DNA of 64,000 nucleotides from Flavobacteriales bacterium (GTDB lineage Bacteria; Bacteroidota; Bacteroidia; Flavobacteriales_F; PHOS-HE28): assembly GCA_018057455.1 (NCBI GenBank), contig JAGPDT010000005.1, positions 1-64,000 of the forward strand. The letters run 5' to 3'. The stretch's first letter is position 1; every line of letters starts with the position of its first letter. The notes beneath the pieces are model-generated. The model saw only the letters and a list, made by a program, of their open reading frames with translations, was not told the origin of the DNA and did no database searches. The translations under genes and the position numbers were made by a program. Shown one piece after another: positions 48,609-58,067 of this stretch.

Positions 48609-49589
48609 ATGCTTCAAGGAAGAGACCTCATTTTGGCCACCCGTGCCTACGCCAAGGAATACCGCGGCCGCAGTTGGTGGCACCTCATCATCACCTTGGT
48701 GGTGCTCGCCGCGGGTTACACCGGCGTGTTCCTGCCCACCCCGCTCTGGGCGAAATTGCTGTGCACGGTGCTGGTGGCGCTCACCTTGGGGCGCATGTTC
48801 GTGATCTACCATGACTTTCTCCACCAGAGCATCCTGCAGAACTCCAAGGCCGCCAAAGGCATCTTCACGGTGTTCGGCTGGTACATGCTGGCGCCGGTGA
48901 GCATCTGGGAACGCAGCCACAACTACCACCACGCCCACAACAGCAAGCTGTACACCAGCAGCATCGGTTCCTTTCCGGTGGTCACCAAGGAGAAGTTCCT
49001 CTCCTCCCCTTGGGGTGAGCGCACGGCCTACCTGTTCGTGCGCCACCCCCTTACCATCGGTTTGGGCTACCTCTTCATGTTCATCTACGGCATGTGCATC
49101 CGTTCGCTGGTGAGCAATTCCGGCAAGCACTGGGACAGCGTGGTCGCGCTGGTATTCCACTTCGCCATCGGCACCGGCATCTTCCTGCTCGCAGGCTGGT
49201 GGGGCCTGCTGTTCGGCTTTCTCATCCCCTTCCTGATCAGCTTGGGGCTGGGCAGCTACCTGTTCTATGCGCAGCACAACTTCCCCGGTGTGCAGTATGC
49301 CGAGAAGGACGGCTGGACCTACCATGATGCAGCCCTTAGCAGCAGCAGCCACATGCGCATGAGTCCCGTGATGCGCTGGTTCCTGGCCAACATCGGCTAC
49401 CACCACATCCATCACCTCAATCCGCGCATCCCCTTCTACCGTTTGCCCGAGGTGTACAAGGCCATCCCCGAACTGCAACAGGCCAAAAAGACCAGCCTTC
49501 TTCCCTGGGATGTGATCAAGTGCTTGCGCCTGAAGGTGTGGGACCCGGTGCAGCAGCGGATGCTGAGCCGCAGGGAGATCTACGCTTGA
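48609..49589 (+). CDS. Membrane fatty acid desaturase
   Basis: 326 residues, several transmembrane helices and the three histidine boxes of di-iron desaturases: HDFLH (about residue 69), HNYHHAH (about 105) and YHHIHH (about 264). Such enzymes insert a double bond into acyl chains of lipids or acyl-CoA using oxygen and an electron donor. The substrate and position are not predictable. The HxxxH, HxxHH and HxxHH spacing fits acyl-lipid or acyl-CoA desaturases rather than hydroxylases. It follows the lipid A acyltransferase gene, both serving membrane lipid composition, but has its own promoter-like box 7 nt upstream. Confidence 0.9.
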   Translation: MLQGRDLILATRAYAKEYRGRSWWHLIITLVVLAAGYTGVFLPTPLWAKLLCTVLVALTLGRMFVIYHDFLHQSILQNSKAAKGIFTVFGWYMLAPVSIWERSHNYHHAHNSKLYTSSIGSFPVVTKEKFLSSPWGERTAYLFVRHPLTIGLGYLFMFIYGMCIRSLVSNSGKHWDSVVALVFHFAIGTGIFLLAGWWGLLFGFLIPFLISLGLGSYLFYAQHNFPGVQYAEKDGWTYHDAALSSSSHMRMSPVMRWFLANIGYHHIHHLNPRIPFYRLPEVYKAIPELQQAKKTSLLPWDVIKCLRLKVWDPVQQRMLSRREIYA

Positions 49590-49866
49590 GGGGTGGGGTT
49601 GGACGTTGCCGGATGCTGGTTGGCGGGCCAGGGCTTATCAGGTCCGGTGCGCACACGGCTTGGGCCATGCACCCTGTGCGGCACCCAAAGGCCCGGCTCA
49701 CCGGCCAACGGTTGCCTACAAGCAGTTCACCGCATCCAGCTCCACCGGTCGCGCCCAAGCGTGAACCAAGGAGGAACGGAACCGCAGCCGCACCAGCGGC
49801 GGCGGGCCGTTTGCACCAACGGTTACCTTCGGCCCCGCGCATTGCGCTTGATATCCGCACATCGGC

Positions 49867-50808
49867 ATGCTTGCAGTTGAGAACATCGTGAAACGGTACG
49901 GGGACCACTTGGCGCTGAACGGCGTGAGCATGGAAGTGCCCCAAGGCAAGATCTTCGGCTTGCTGGGCCCCAACGGCGCGGGCAAGACCACCTTGATCCG
50001 CATCATCACCCGGATCACGGGCCCGGACAGCGGCCGGGTGCTGCTCAACGGCCAGCCCATGACCGCCGATGATGTGATGCGCATGGGCTACCTGCCCGAG
50101 GAGCGCGGGCTGTACAAAAAAATGAAGGTGGGCGAACAAGCCCTGTACCTGGCCCAGCTCAAGGGCATGGACAAACGGGAGGCCACCGAACGCCTGAAAA
50201 CCTGGTTCGAACGCTGGGACATGGCCAACTGGTGGAACAAGAAAGTGGAGGAACTCAGCAAGGGCATGGCCCAGAAGGTGCAGTTCATCACCACCGTGCT
50301 CCACCGGCCCGACCTGCTGATCCTGGACGAACCCTTCAGCGGCTTCGACCCCATCAATGCGGACCTGATCCGCCAGGAGATCTTGCGCATGAGCGCCGAA
50401 GGCACCACCATCATGCTCAGCACCCACAACATGGGCAGCGTGGAGGAACTCTGCGACCACATCGCCCTGGTGGACCGCAACCACGTGGTGCTCAGCGGCA
50501 GCGTAAAGGACATCCGCAAGCAGTACAGCAACGCCACCTTCCGCGTGGAATTCCAAGGAAATGCCGTGGCCTTCGCCAATGCCCTGGCCTACCACGGGGA
50601 GCTCCTCGGCCACCAGGAAGACGACGGCCTGTGCACCGCCCGCGTGAAATTGTTGCATGGCGCCACCCTCAACAACGTGCTGGCCGCCACCCTGCCGGTG
50701 GCACAGATCAGCGGGGTGCGCGAGGAGGTGCCCGGCATGCACGAGATCTTCATCCGCGCGGTGAGCGCCACCGAACCGGCCAGCGTGGCCACGGGAACCA
50801 CTGAATGA
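49867..50808 (+). CDS. ABC transporter ATP-binding protein (NatA-like)
   Basis: 313 residues. Walker A GPNGAGKTT (about 37-45), signature ELSKGMAQK (Lys and Met variants of LSGGQ), Walker B LLILDEPFSGFD, and the H-loop LSTHNM. The C-terminal extension (about 220-313) is a domain found in NatA/DrrA-type exporters. It overlaps the permease start by ATGA, so the pair is translationally coupled. It resembles the Na+ extrusion NatAB or drug exporters; the substrate is unknown. The 277-bp region before the gene contains no recognisable promoter box. Confidence 0.92.
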   Translation: MLAVENIVKRYGDHLALNGVSMEVPQGKIFGLLGPNGAGKTTLIRIITRITGPDSGRVLLNGQPMTADDVMRMGYLPEERGLYKKMKVGEQALYLAQLKGMDKREATERLKTWFERWDMANWWNKKVEELSKGMAQKVQFITTVLHRPDLLILDEPFSGFDPINADLIRQEILRMSAEGTTIMLSTHNMGSVEELCDHIALVDRNHVVLSGSVKDIRKQYSNATFRVEFQGNAVAFANALAYHGELLGHQEDDGLCTARVKLLHGATLNNVLAATLPVAQISGVREEVPGMHEIFIRAVSATEPASVATGTTE

Positions 50809-52181
50809 ACCGCCACAGCGCACAAACGCAACAGGCACACATGGGCAAGATCAAACTGATCATCTGGCGGGAATTCATCACCCGCGTACGCAAGCCGAGC
50901 TTCCTGATCATGACCCTCCTGGGCCCGTTGCTGCTGGTGGGCGGCATGGTGCTGGTGACCTTCCTGGGCATGCAGGAGAACGGTGTGCAGAACATCGTGG
51001 TGATCGACAAGGCACAGCTGCTCACCAACAAGCTCAAGGAAAGCAGCGAGATCAAGTTCTTCTACGAACAGGCCGACCTCAGCGACTCGGTCTTCAAGGC
51101 CAGCCCGTACAATGCCCTGGTGGAGGTGAACCCGCTGGTATTGGAGAACAACACCATCCAGATCTTCTACAAGAACCTGCCCAGCATCACCGTGCAGAAC
51201 TACCTCTCCAAGGAGGTCGAATCGGTGCTGGAGCGGGAGAAGCTGCGGCTGAACAACGTGGACCCCGACACCTACCGGAAGATCAAGACCGCGCTGAAGG
51301 TGCAGCTGTTCGACATCGAGAAACAGGGCAAGCAGAGCTATGACCAGATCAAGGCCGGCTTGGGCTTCGGCTTCGGCTACCTGATCTTCCTGTTCATCTT
51401 CCTCTACGGCGCCCAGGTGATGCGTGGGGTGATGGAAGAGAAACAGAACCGCGTGGTGGAGGTGTTGATCAGCTCGGTGAAGCCCTTCCAATTGATGATG
51501 GGCAAGATCGTGGGCGTGGCCATGGTGGGCCTCACCCAGTTCCTGCTCTGGGTGGGCCTTACCCTGGTGCTGGGCACCGTGGGCATGAGCTTCGCCAAGG
51601 ACGCCATCAGCGGGGCCGCCGTGCAACAGCCCGCTGCGCAGATGACCACCCAGCTGCAGGCCCAGTTGGAAGAACAGGGCGCAGGCGTGGATGCGCCCGG
51701 CGAAGCCGCCGAAATGATGGGCGTGGCCATGCAGGTGTGGGACGAGCTGCCCGTGACCTGGATCATCCTGCTGTTCCTCTTCTACTTCCTGGGCGGATAC
51801 CTCCTGTACAGCTCGCTCTTCGCCGCCACCGGTGCGGCGGTGGACAGCGAAACGGACACCCAGCAGTTCATGCTGCCGATCACCATCCCGATGATCATCG
51901 CCATCATGATCGCGCAGACCGCCGTGTACAATCCCGACGGGCCCGCGGTGTTCTGGTGCTCGATCATCCCCTTCACCTCACCGGTGGTGATGATGGTGCG
52001 CGTGGCCACGGGCAATGCCTTCGCCCACCCCGGCGAACTGGCCCTGAGCATGGCCCTGCTGGTGGCCACCTTCTTCTTCACCACCTGGCTGGCCGGCCGC
52101 ATCTACCGCACCGGCATCCTGATGTACGGCAAGAAGGTCACCTGGAAGGAGCTGGGGAAGTGGTTGTTCTACAAGGGATGA
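50805..52181 (+). CDS. ABC transporter permease (NatB-like, ABC-2 type)
   Basis: 458 residues (446 if the ATG at 50841, MGKIKLIIWREFITRVRKPSF, is used; that position aligns best with the family start, whereas 50805 fits the ATGA overlap). ABC-2 architecture: one N-terminal helix (about 35-57), a long extracytoplasmic domain (about 60-190) and five or more C-terminal helices. The interior segment QQPAAQMTTQLQAQLEEQG is low complexity. It works with the preceding ATPase, probably as an exporter of sodium, an antibiotic or a lipid-linked substrate. Specificity unknown. Confidence 0.9.
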   Translation: MNRHSAQTQQAHMGKIKLIIWREFITRVRKPSFLIMTLLGPLLLVGGMVLVTFLGMQENGVQNIVVIDKAQLLTNKLKESSEIKFFYEQADLSDSVFKASPYNALVEVNPLVLENNTIQIFYKNLPSITVQNYLSKEVESVLEREKLRLNNVDPDTYRKIKTALKVQLFDIEKQGKQSYDQIKAGLGFGFGYLIFLFIFLYGAQVMRGVMEEKQNRVVEVLISSVKPFQLMMGKIVGVAMVGLTQFLLWVGLTLVLGTVGMSFAKDAISGAAVQQPAAQMTTQLQAQLEEQGAGVDAPGEAAEMMGVAMQVWDELPVTWIILLFLFYFLGGYLLYSSLFAATGAAVDSETDTQQFMLPITIPMIIAIMIAQTAVYNPDGPAVFWCSIIPFTSPVVMMVRVATGNAFAHPGELALSMALLVATFFFTTWLAGRIYRTGILMYGKKVTWKELGKWLFYKG

Positions 52182-52239
52182 TACGCGCCCGACAGTAGAT
52201 TCCCGACGGCCATTGGAAGAGCCACGACCTTATCCGGGC

Positions 52240-53175
52240 ATGCGCTTCGCCATCATCGACCTGGGCACCAACACGTTCAAACTGCTGGTGGCGCAGCATT
52301 CGGGCGGCGACCCTGGCTTGCGCGTCCTGCATGAGGAAGAGGTCGGCGTCTTCCTTGGTCGCGATGGCATAGAGCGCGGCGTACTGGCAGCTGACGCCAT
52401 GGACCGCGGCATGGGCGCACTGCGCACCTTGGCGGCCCGCGCCAAGGAGTTTGGCGCGGAGCGGGTGAATGCGTTCGGCACTTCCGCCATGCGAAACGCA
52501 CGCAACGGCGCGGAACTCGTTGCGCGGATCCAGGCGGAACTCGGCATCCTCGTCAGCATCATCCCCGGCGAGGATGAAGCGGGACTGATCCTGGACGGTG
52601 TGAGACAGGTGGTGACGTTCGGTGCGAAACCCGCGCTGGTAATGGACATCGGCGGGGGCAGCACCGAGTTCATCCTGGCCACGGACAAGGCCCTGATGTG
52701 GAAGCACAGCTTTGAACTGGGCACCACGCGGCTGTTCGAGCGCTTCCCGGCGATCGACCCCATGAACATGGACACCCAGTTGCGCATGGCGCAGCACATC
52801 GATGCCCAGCTGGAGGGCCTGTGGGCGGTGATGGACCGGCACTGGCCCGCCACCCTGATCGGCTCGGCGGGCTCATTCGATACCATTGCACACCTGGTCG
52901 CCTTGCAACGGGGCACCCCCCTGGCCCCCGGTGCGACCACCTTGGGGTTCGATGCCACGGAGTTTGATGCGCTCAAGGACCGGATCGTGGTGCTGGACCG
53001 TGCGCAACGGCTGCTGCTGCCCGGCATGCCCGCACACCGGTCGGACACCATTCTCCCCGCGCTGATGCTCATTGAGCGCGTGCTGCTCCATGGCATCCAG
53101 CGGCTGGAGTGGAGCAGCTATTCGCTGAAGGAGGGCGCCGCGGCCCGGTTGTGCGGACTGGCCCCCTTGGCATGA
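52240..53175 (+). CDS. Ppx/GppA-family phosphatase
   Basis: 311 residues from the ATG at 52240 (MRFAIIDLGTNTFKLLV). The actin-like ATPase fold is marked by DLGTNTF, GTSAMRNARNG, PGEDEAGLI, MDIGGGSTEF and the adenosine/phosphate region GSAGSFDTIA. Members hydrolyse polyphosphate or (p)ppGpp 5'-phosphates in the cytoplasm. The protein is limited to the two N-terminal domains, without the C-terminal HD-like domain of long Ppx, so it resembles short GppA/Ppx2 types. The neighbour downstream converges with 13 bp between stops and no terminator. Substrate preference is undetermined. Confidence 0.9.
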   Translation: MRFAIIDLGTNTFKLLVAQHSGGDPGLRVLHEEEVGVFLGRDGIERGVLAADAMDRGMGALRTLAARAKEFGAERVNAFGTSAMRNARNGAELVARIQAELGILVSIIPGEDEAGLILDGVRQVVTFGAKPALVMDIGGGSTEFILATDKALMWKHSFELGTTRLFERFPAIDPMNMDTQLRMAQHIDAQLEGLWAVMDRHWPATLIGSAGSFDTIAHLVALQRGTPLAPGATTLGFDATEFDALKDRIVVLDRAQRLLLPGMPAHRSDTILPALMLIERVLLHGIQRLEWSSYSLKEGAAARLCGLAPLA

Positions 53176-53188
53176 TGCCTGCCGCCAC

Positions 53189-54064
53189 TCAACCTTTCAT
53201 CAAGGGCTTCACCACCCGGGTTCCATTGGCCATGGTAATGCCCAGCACATAGCGGCCTGGGGCCAGATCGGCCAGGTCCAATTGCGCGCTGGTCCCGCTG
53301 GCCGGCCCTTCCAACACGATGCGCCCGCCCATGTCCTGCACCGTGATCCGCCGCATGGGTCCCGGGGCGCTCACATGCACCGGCCCGGTGACCGGCACGG
53401 GGTACACGTATACCCTGAACGCGTTGGGCGCCTCGTCCACACCGGCGATGCCGGTGAACTTGAGCTCGTCCACGGACATGGTGCTCCCCGGCGCCATGGC
53501 GATCAAACTGGCACTGGCGTTGACCGTGACGATGGCCGTGTCCGGGTCATCGGGAAAGGCATAGTCGAGCGTGACCTGGAACGGCTCCCAGCTGTCGATC
53601 GAGTCGGTGATCCACACGGTGCCGTAGGCGATCTGGTCCCGCATGCCCGTTGCGTTGTTCCAGCGGGTGAGCGCCACGGTCACTTCGCCCATGTCGAACG
53701 GCTTGATCGTGTATTGCCACTGCCCTTCCAACGCAGCCGGGCGCCAGGTGTACGGGAAACCGCGCCGGGAACTCGCCGTATCGCCCGTGGCCATGGTGCC
53801 CAAAAGGAACACGCCGCCCGGGCCGGTGCGACTGATGACCCGGGCATAGTAGTTCCCCGTGAACCCGGGTGTGCCTTGCTCACACGTGGGCTCCGTGCCG
53901 TAGTAGTTCGCCAGGCTGTTGGTGGTGATCCAGCCGGTGGGCTTCATCGCGCCCCCGCCGCTGGTCCAGGTCTCGAAGTTCCCGTTGGGCACTTGCGCCA
54001 TGCTGAAGGACAAGCAACCGAACAGGCCATAGGCCAAGGTGAAAAAATTGGTCGGCATCCGCAT
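53189..54064 (-). CDS. Type IX-secreted protein with C-terminal sorting domain (copy 2)
   Basis: 291 residues from the ATG at 54064. Signal peptide ending FSMA, then QVPNGNFETW and a jelly-roll-like body of about 180 residues (GGVFLLGTMATGD, RGFPYTWRPAALEGQWQYTI, VTVALTRWNNATG). The last 75 residues form a type A C-terminal domain: VYVYPVPVTGPVHV, MRRITVQDMGGRIVLE, LDLADLAPGRYVLGITMANGTRVVKPLMK. That domain sends the protein through the type IX system. It is paralogous to the next gene upstream; the two share PNGxFExW, the FPYT..PA.L.GQWQY block and tail order. No enzyme motif is seen; a carbohydrate-binding or matrix role is only a guess. Confidence 0.85.
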   Translation of the reverse strand: MRMPTNFFTLAYGLFGCLSFSMAQVPNGNFETWTSGGGAMKPTGWITTNSLANYYGTEPTCEQGTPGFTGNYYARVISRTGPGGVFLLGTMATGDTASSRRGFPYTWRPAALEGQWQYTIKPFDMGEVTVALTRWNNATGMRDQIAYGTVWITDSIDSWEPFQVTLDYAFPDDPDTAIVTVNASASLIAMAPGSTMSVDELKFTGIAGVDEAPNAFRVYVYPVPVTGPVHVSAPGPMRRITVQDMGGRIVLEGPASGTSAQLDLADLAPGRYVLGITMANGTRVVKPLMKG

Positions 54065-54212
54065 GGGTCGAGTTGTTGTCGTTGTTGGCACGAACCTGTT
54101 CAACCGGTGCTACGGCCGAAGCAAGCCCGCACGGGAAGGACGGCCCGGACCGCACGGCCGTTGCTCGGCGTTCCCCGGCCCGCCCGCACGGACCTAGGGC
54201 GGACCGGCACAA

Positions 54213-54240
54213 GGGCAACCTGCCCAATGGCGGGTTGCCC
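54213..54240 (-). terminator. Hairpin between the two paralogous cargo genes
   Basis: A 12-bp stem with one G-T wobble (54213-54224 with 54229-54240) and a 4-nt loop, 15 nt after the stop of the upstream cargo gene, then TTGT on the minus strand. Good stem, weak U-tract; it would separate the paralogues into two transcripts. Confidence 0.5.
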
Positions 54241-54255
54241 CATGCCACCATGCGA

Positions 54256-55125
54256 TCAGCGCTTCACGAAGGAGCTGACCGCCTGCGTGCCGTCCGCCAG
54301 GTCCACACGCACCAAGTACCGTCCTTGCGGCAATGCGGCCACATCCAGTTCCGTGACGAGGCCGTTCATGCGTTGGGCCAGCACCACGCGCCCGGTGGTC
54401 TCATAGATGGTTATCCGTTCCATGGGCTGCCCGCCGCTCACGGTCAGCCAGGTGGAAGCGGGCGAAGGATAAACCCGGAGCACTTCTGCCTGCTGCTCGG
54501 TGATGCCGGTGGCGGAACCGCTGAAGGCCAGTGCGTCCAGCTGGATCCAGCTGCCCGCCACACCACTGCCAATGCTTGACGCGGCCAGGATAAAGGCGGA
54601 ATCGGGCGTGGCGGGGCTGTTGTACGTGAAGGGGATGTTCATGGCCTGCCACCCGGTGGCATTGCCCGTGACCAATACCGCCGCGCCACCGATCACGTCG
54701 CTGGTCTGCGTGGCCGGGTTCCATTTGGAGAGCGCCACCACCAGGGTGCCGGAATCACCCGCAAGGATGTTGTACTGCCATTGGCCGGTAAGCGTGGCGG
54801 GTCGGCTGGTGTAAGGGAATCCCGTGGCACCGGTCATCATGTCGCCAACGGAAATGATCCCGGGCATCACCCCGATCCCCGTGGCTTGGCGGGTGGTGAC
54901 CTTCACGCAGAAACCACCGGCGGCGCCGGGCGCGACCTTTTCGCAGGACAGGCCCATGCCCGGGATCATGGACGTGAGCGCATTGAAGGTGATCCACTGG
55001 TCGGGATCCTGGTAGGTGGCGCCGGGCGGGGTGCTCCAGTTCTCAAATCCGCCATTTGGTATTTGTGCGATCGCAGGTAGCAAGGCGCCCAAGGCGATCG
55101 AAGCGAGCAGTAGCCGTGTTGTCAT
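54256..55125 (-). CDS. Type IX-secreted protein with C-terminal sorting domain (copy 1)
   Basis: 289 residues from the ATG at 55125 (MTTRLLLASIALGALLPAIAQ, signal peptide). Begins QIPNGGFENW and has the same body as its neighbour (GFPYTSRPATLTGQWQYNI, LVVALSKWNPATQTSDVI, FTYNSPATPDSAFILAA). The C-terminal sorting domain reads VLRVYPSPASTWLTV, MERITIYETTGRVVLAQ, LDVAALPQGRYLVRVDLADGTQAVSSFVK. Together with the downstream copy it is a tandem duplicate pair of surface or secreted proteins. Predicted substrates of the GldKLMN machinery encoded elsewhere in this window. Ligand unknown. Confidence 0.85.
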   Translation of the reverse strand: MTTRLLLASIALGALLPAIAQIPNGGFENWSTPPGATYQDPDQWITFNALTSMIPGMGLSCEKVAPGAAGGFCVKVTTRQATGIGVMPGIISVGDMMTGATGFPYTSRPATLTGQWQYNILAGDSGTLVVALSKWNPATQTSDVIGGAAVLVTGNATGWQAMNIPFTYNSPATPDSAFILAASSIGSGVAGSWIQLDALAFSGSATGITEQQAEVLRVYPSPASTWLTVSGGQPMERITIYETTGRVVLAQRMNGLVTELDVAALPQGRYLVRVDLADGTQAVSSFVKR

Positions 55126-55208
55126 TGTGGTCTGGTATTGGTGCCACGAAGTTCGCAAGGATCCTTCCGGCATGCAACAGGGCCGGCAATTTCTGCTTCC
55201 GGCCACGG

Positions 55209-56522
55209 TCAGGTGCGCCGCAAAGCGGAAAACAGCAGTGTTCCGGCCACGGCGGCAACCACGGAAGCGAACAGGATGCCCAATTTGGCGGCTTCGCGCA
55301 TGGCCTCGTCATCAAAGGCCAGTTCACTGATGAAGATGGCCATGGTGAAGCCCAGGCCGGACATCACGGAAATGGCCGCCAAGTGGCCCCAATGCACCTT
55401 GGCGCCCAGCCGGCCCCAGCCCATCTTCACGAAGAGCCAGGACATACCGAAGATGCCGATGGGCTTGCCCAGGACCAGGCCCAGGAACACGCCCATGGTG
55501 ACCGGATGGCCGAAGGCCGCGCCCATTTGCCCGGGCAGTTGGATGCCGGCATTGGCCAAGGCGAACAGAGGCAGGATGAAGAAGGCCACCCACGGGTGCA
55601 ATACCTGCTCCAAGCGTTGGGAAGGGGTTTCGGCGTAAGCACTGCAACGCTTCACCTTGGTGATGATCTGGACCTGTTCATCGGTGATCAGTGAAGAAGG
55701 TGTGTCCTTGGTGCGGTCGTAGTCATCGGCCAGCTGGCGGATCCGCTGGGTGTAGGACCTTCCGCTCATCTTGGTGCCGGCCGGTATGGTGAAGGCGGCG
55801 AGCACGCCGGCCACGGTGGCATGCACCCCGGAGAGCACGAACGCCAGCCAGAGACCGCCCACGGCAACGGCCCCATAGGCGGTCATGTTGCGTACGCCGA
55901 GCAGGTTCATGGAGGCCAACACCAACAAGAACAACACGCCCAGGCCGAGGTTCGCCATGGACAGGTGGGAGGTGTAGAAGAAGGCGATGACGCTCACCGA
56001 GGCGATATCGTCGATCACGGCCACGGCCAGGAAGAAGGCCTTGATGGCCGGGGGGATGCGCTTGCCCAGCAAGGTGAGCAGGCCGAGCACGAAGGCGGTG
56101 TCAGTGCCCAGGGTGATGCCCCAGCCATTGGCCGCCTCCCCCCCGGCACCGCTCGCCGCCAGGTAGATCATGGCCGGCACCAGCATGCCGCCCACGCTGG
56201 CCGCCAACGGCAGCATGGCCTGGCGCAAATGGGCGAACTCGCCGCCGATGAACTCCCGCTTCAGTTCCAAGGCCACCACGAAGAAGAAGACCGCCATCAG
56301 GCCGTCGTTGATCAAGTGGAGCAGGTCGCGTTTGAACACATAGCTCCCCGCCTGCACGGAGAGCGTGTGCTCCCAGAACCCGAAATAGGCTTCGCGCCAG
56401 GAGGAGTTGGCCAACACCACGGCCAACACCGCGGAGCAGAACAGGACCAACCCGGCGGTGGACTGGTCCTTGATGAAACGGTCCAGCGGCCTCAGCACAC
56501 GGTCGATGGGATACTCGCGCAT
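55209..56522 (-). CDS. nhaA: Na+/H+ antiporter NhaA
   Basis: 437 residues, 12 transmembrane helices. The transport-site aspartates are visible in GTDTAFVLG (helix IV) and AVIDDIAS (helix V, the paired Asp163/Asp164 of E. coli). FFFVVALELKREF and GIPAGTKM-like segments complete the family pattern. NhaA exchanges two protons for one sodium and supports salt and alkaline tolerance. It begins 16 bp after the amino acid permease stop, so both can share a promoter. A central insertion near residue 270-300 (DDYDRTKDTPSSLITDEQVQII) is a cytoplasmic loop longer than in E. coli. Confidence 0.94.
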   Translation of the reverse strand: MREYPIDRVLRPLDRFIKDQSTAGLVLFCSAVLAVVLANSSWREAYFGFWEHTLSVQAGSYVFKRDLLHLINDGLMAVFFFVVALELKREFIGGEFAHLRQAMLPLAASVGGMLVPAMIYLAASGAGGEAANGWGITLGTDTAFVLGLLTLLGKRIPPAIKAFFLAVAVIDDIASVSVIAFFYTSHLSMANLGLGVLFLLVLASMNLLGVRNMTAYGAVAVGGLWLAFVLSGVHATVAGVLAAFTIPAGTKMSGRSYTQRIRQLADDYDRTKDTPSSLITDEQVQIITKVKRCSAYAETPSQRLEQVLHPWVAFFILPLFALANAGIQLPGQMGAAFGHPVTMGVFLGLVLGKPIGIFGMSWLFVKMGWGRLGAKVHWGHLAAISVMSGLGFTMAIFISELAFDDEAMREAAKLGILFASVVAAVAGTLLFSALRRT

Positions 56523-56538
56523 GCCGGTTGCCGACGGG

Positions 56539-57954
56539 TCAGTATTTGCTGTGCTTCACGCTGTAGCGGAAATAGATCACGATGCCGATCAGCAACCAGA
56601 CCACCAACCGCAGCCAGGTGTCCCAAGGCAAGGCGGCCATCATGGCCCCGCACACCAGGATGCCCATGATGGGAACGAAAGGCACCCACGGCGTGCGGAA
56701 CGTGCGTGGGGCGTTGGGCATCTGCTTGCGCATGATCATGACGCCGATGCTCACCAGGATGAAGGCGAGCAGGGTGCCGATGCTGGTCATTTCACCCACC
56801 ACCTTGCCGGGCACCAAGCCGGCGAACAGGCCCACGAACACCATGAAGAGCATGTTGCTCTTGAGGGGGGTGCGGAACCGGGGGTGCACATCGGAGAAGA
56901 CCTTGGGCAGCAGGCCATCATGGCTCATGCTGTAGAACACGCGGCTCTGGCCCAGGAGCATGACCAGGATCACCGAGGAGAAACCTGCCAGGATGGCCAC
57001 GATCACACCTTGTTGCAACCAAACATAGGGTGTGTGGGCAATGGCCGTGGCCACCGGGGCAAGCTTGTCGTGGGTGCCTCCGAACTCGGTATAGTTGGCC
57101 AGGCCGGTCATCACGTGGCCGAAGAGCACATAGAGCACGGTGCAGATGGCCAATGACCCGAGGATCCCGATGGGCATGTTGCGCCCGGGGTTCTTGGCTT
57201 CCTGGGCGGCGGTGCTCACGGCATCGAAGCCGATGTAGGCGAAGAAGATGATGCCGGCGCCCTGCAAGATGCCGCTCCAACCGAACGCGCCGAACTTGCC
57301 GGTGTTCTCCGGGATGTAGGGCACCAGGTTCGCCGGATCGATATACGACCAGCCCAAGGCGATGAAGAGCAGCACCACGGCCACCTTGAGCACCACGATG
57401 ACGGCGTTCACCCCGGCACTTTCACGGGTGCCCCGGGCCAGCAGCAAGGACATGCAGACCACAATGAACACGGCGGGCAGGTTGATGATGCCCCCCTCGA
57501 AAGGCCCGGCCATGATGGCCTGCGGGATGTGCATGCCGTGCATCATCAGCAGCTTGTTGAGGTACTGGCTCCAGGAGATGGACACCATGGCCGCGCCCAC
57601 GGCATATTCCAGCACCAGGTCCCACCCGATGATCCAGGCCCAGAAGCGGCCCATGGTGGCGAAGCTGTAGGTGTACGCACTGCCCGCGATGGGGATCATG
57701 CTGGCGAACTCGGCATAGCACAGGCCGGCGAAGGCACAGCCGATGGCGCTGATGATGAAAGAGAGGGTAACGGCCGGCCCGGCATGTTCGGCGGCCACCA
57801 CCCCGGTGAGGGAGAAGAGCCCCGCGCCAATGATGGCCCCGATGCCCAAGGCCACCAAGCTGCCGGCCCCGAGGCGCCGCACCAAGGTGCCTTCGCCTTG
57901 GTCCGATGCCTCGTTCAACAATACCTCCAACGGCTTGCGGTGGTGATGGCTCAT
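56539..57954 (-). CDS. APC-family amino acid permease
   Basis: 471 residues, about 12 transmembrane helices of the cationic amino acid transporter-like APC branch: GIGAIIGAGLFSLTG (helix 1), AGLCYAEFASMIPIAGSAYTYSFATMG, FFAYIGFDAVSTAAQEAKNPGRNMPIGILGS, and FRTPWVPFVPIMGILV near the end. It imports amino acids with protons or exchanges them. The substrate is unknown. It diverges from an MFS transporter gene across 113 bp; a one-mismatch -7 box (TAGTTTAG, 57973-57980) lies 18 nt upstream. NhaA follows after 16 bp. Confidence 0.92.
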   Translation of the reverse strand: MSHHHRKPLEVLLNEASDQGEGTLVRRLGAGSLVALGIGAIIGAGLFSLTGVVAAEHAGPAVTLSFIISAIGCAFAGLCYAEFASMIPIAGSAYTYSFATMGRFWAWIIGWDLVLEYAVGAAMVSISWSQYLNKLLMMHGMHIPQAIMAGPFEGGIINLPAVFIVVCMSLLLARGTRESAGVNAVIVVLKVAVVLLFIALGWSYIDPANLVPYIPENTGKFGAFGWSGILQGAGIIFFAYIGFDAVSTAAQEAKNPGRNMPIGILGSLAICTVLYVLFGHVMTGLANYTEFGGTHDKLAPVATAIAHTPYVWLQQGVIVAILAGFSSVILVMLLGQSRVFYSMSHDGLLPKVFSDVHPRFRTPLKSNMLFMVFVGLFAGLVPGKVVGEMTSIGTLLAFILVSIGVMIMRKQMPNAPRTFRTPWVPFVPIMGILVCGAMMAALPWDTWLRLVVWLLIGIVIYFRYSVKHSKY

Positions 57955-58051
57955 GGGTTGGCTCGTTGGGCGCTAAACTAACCGAAAGCGGAAACCGCCC
58001 TTTGCATTTCTTGCCGCTGCCGCCGCCCCGCAACACTGAACACGTAAAGGC

Positions 58052-58059
58052 TAAATTCG
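58052..58059 (+). promoter_or_regulatory. -7-like box of the MFS gene
   Basis: TAAATTCG, one mismatch to TAnnTTTG, ending 8 nt before the ATG at 58068. The identical octamer occurs upstream of alaS on the other strand (63762-63769 for that gene). Confidence 0.4.
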
Positions 58060-58067
58060 CCGCGCCC

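Noticed and set aside
49590-49866. Nested inverted repeats in the 277-bp gap before the ABC exporter
   Set aside because: Stems are 4-6 bp, imperfect and without U-tract; consistent with chance in GC-rich DNA. Nothing else recognisable in the gap.
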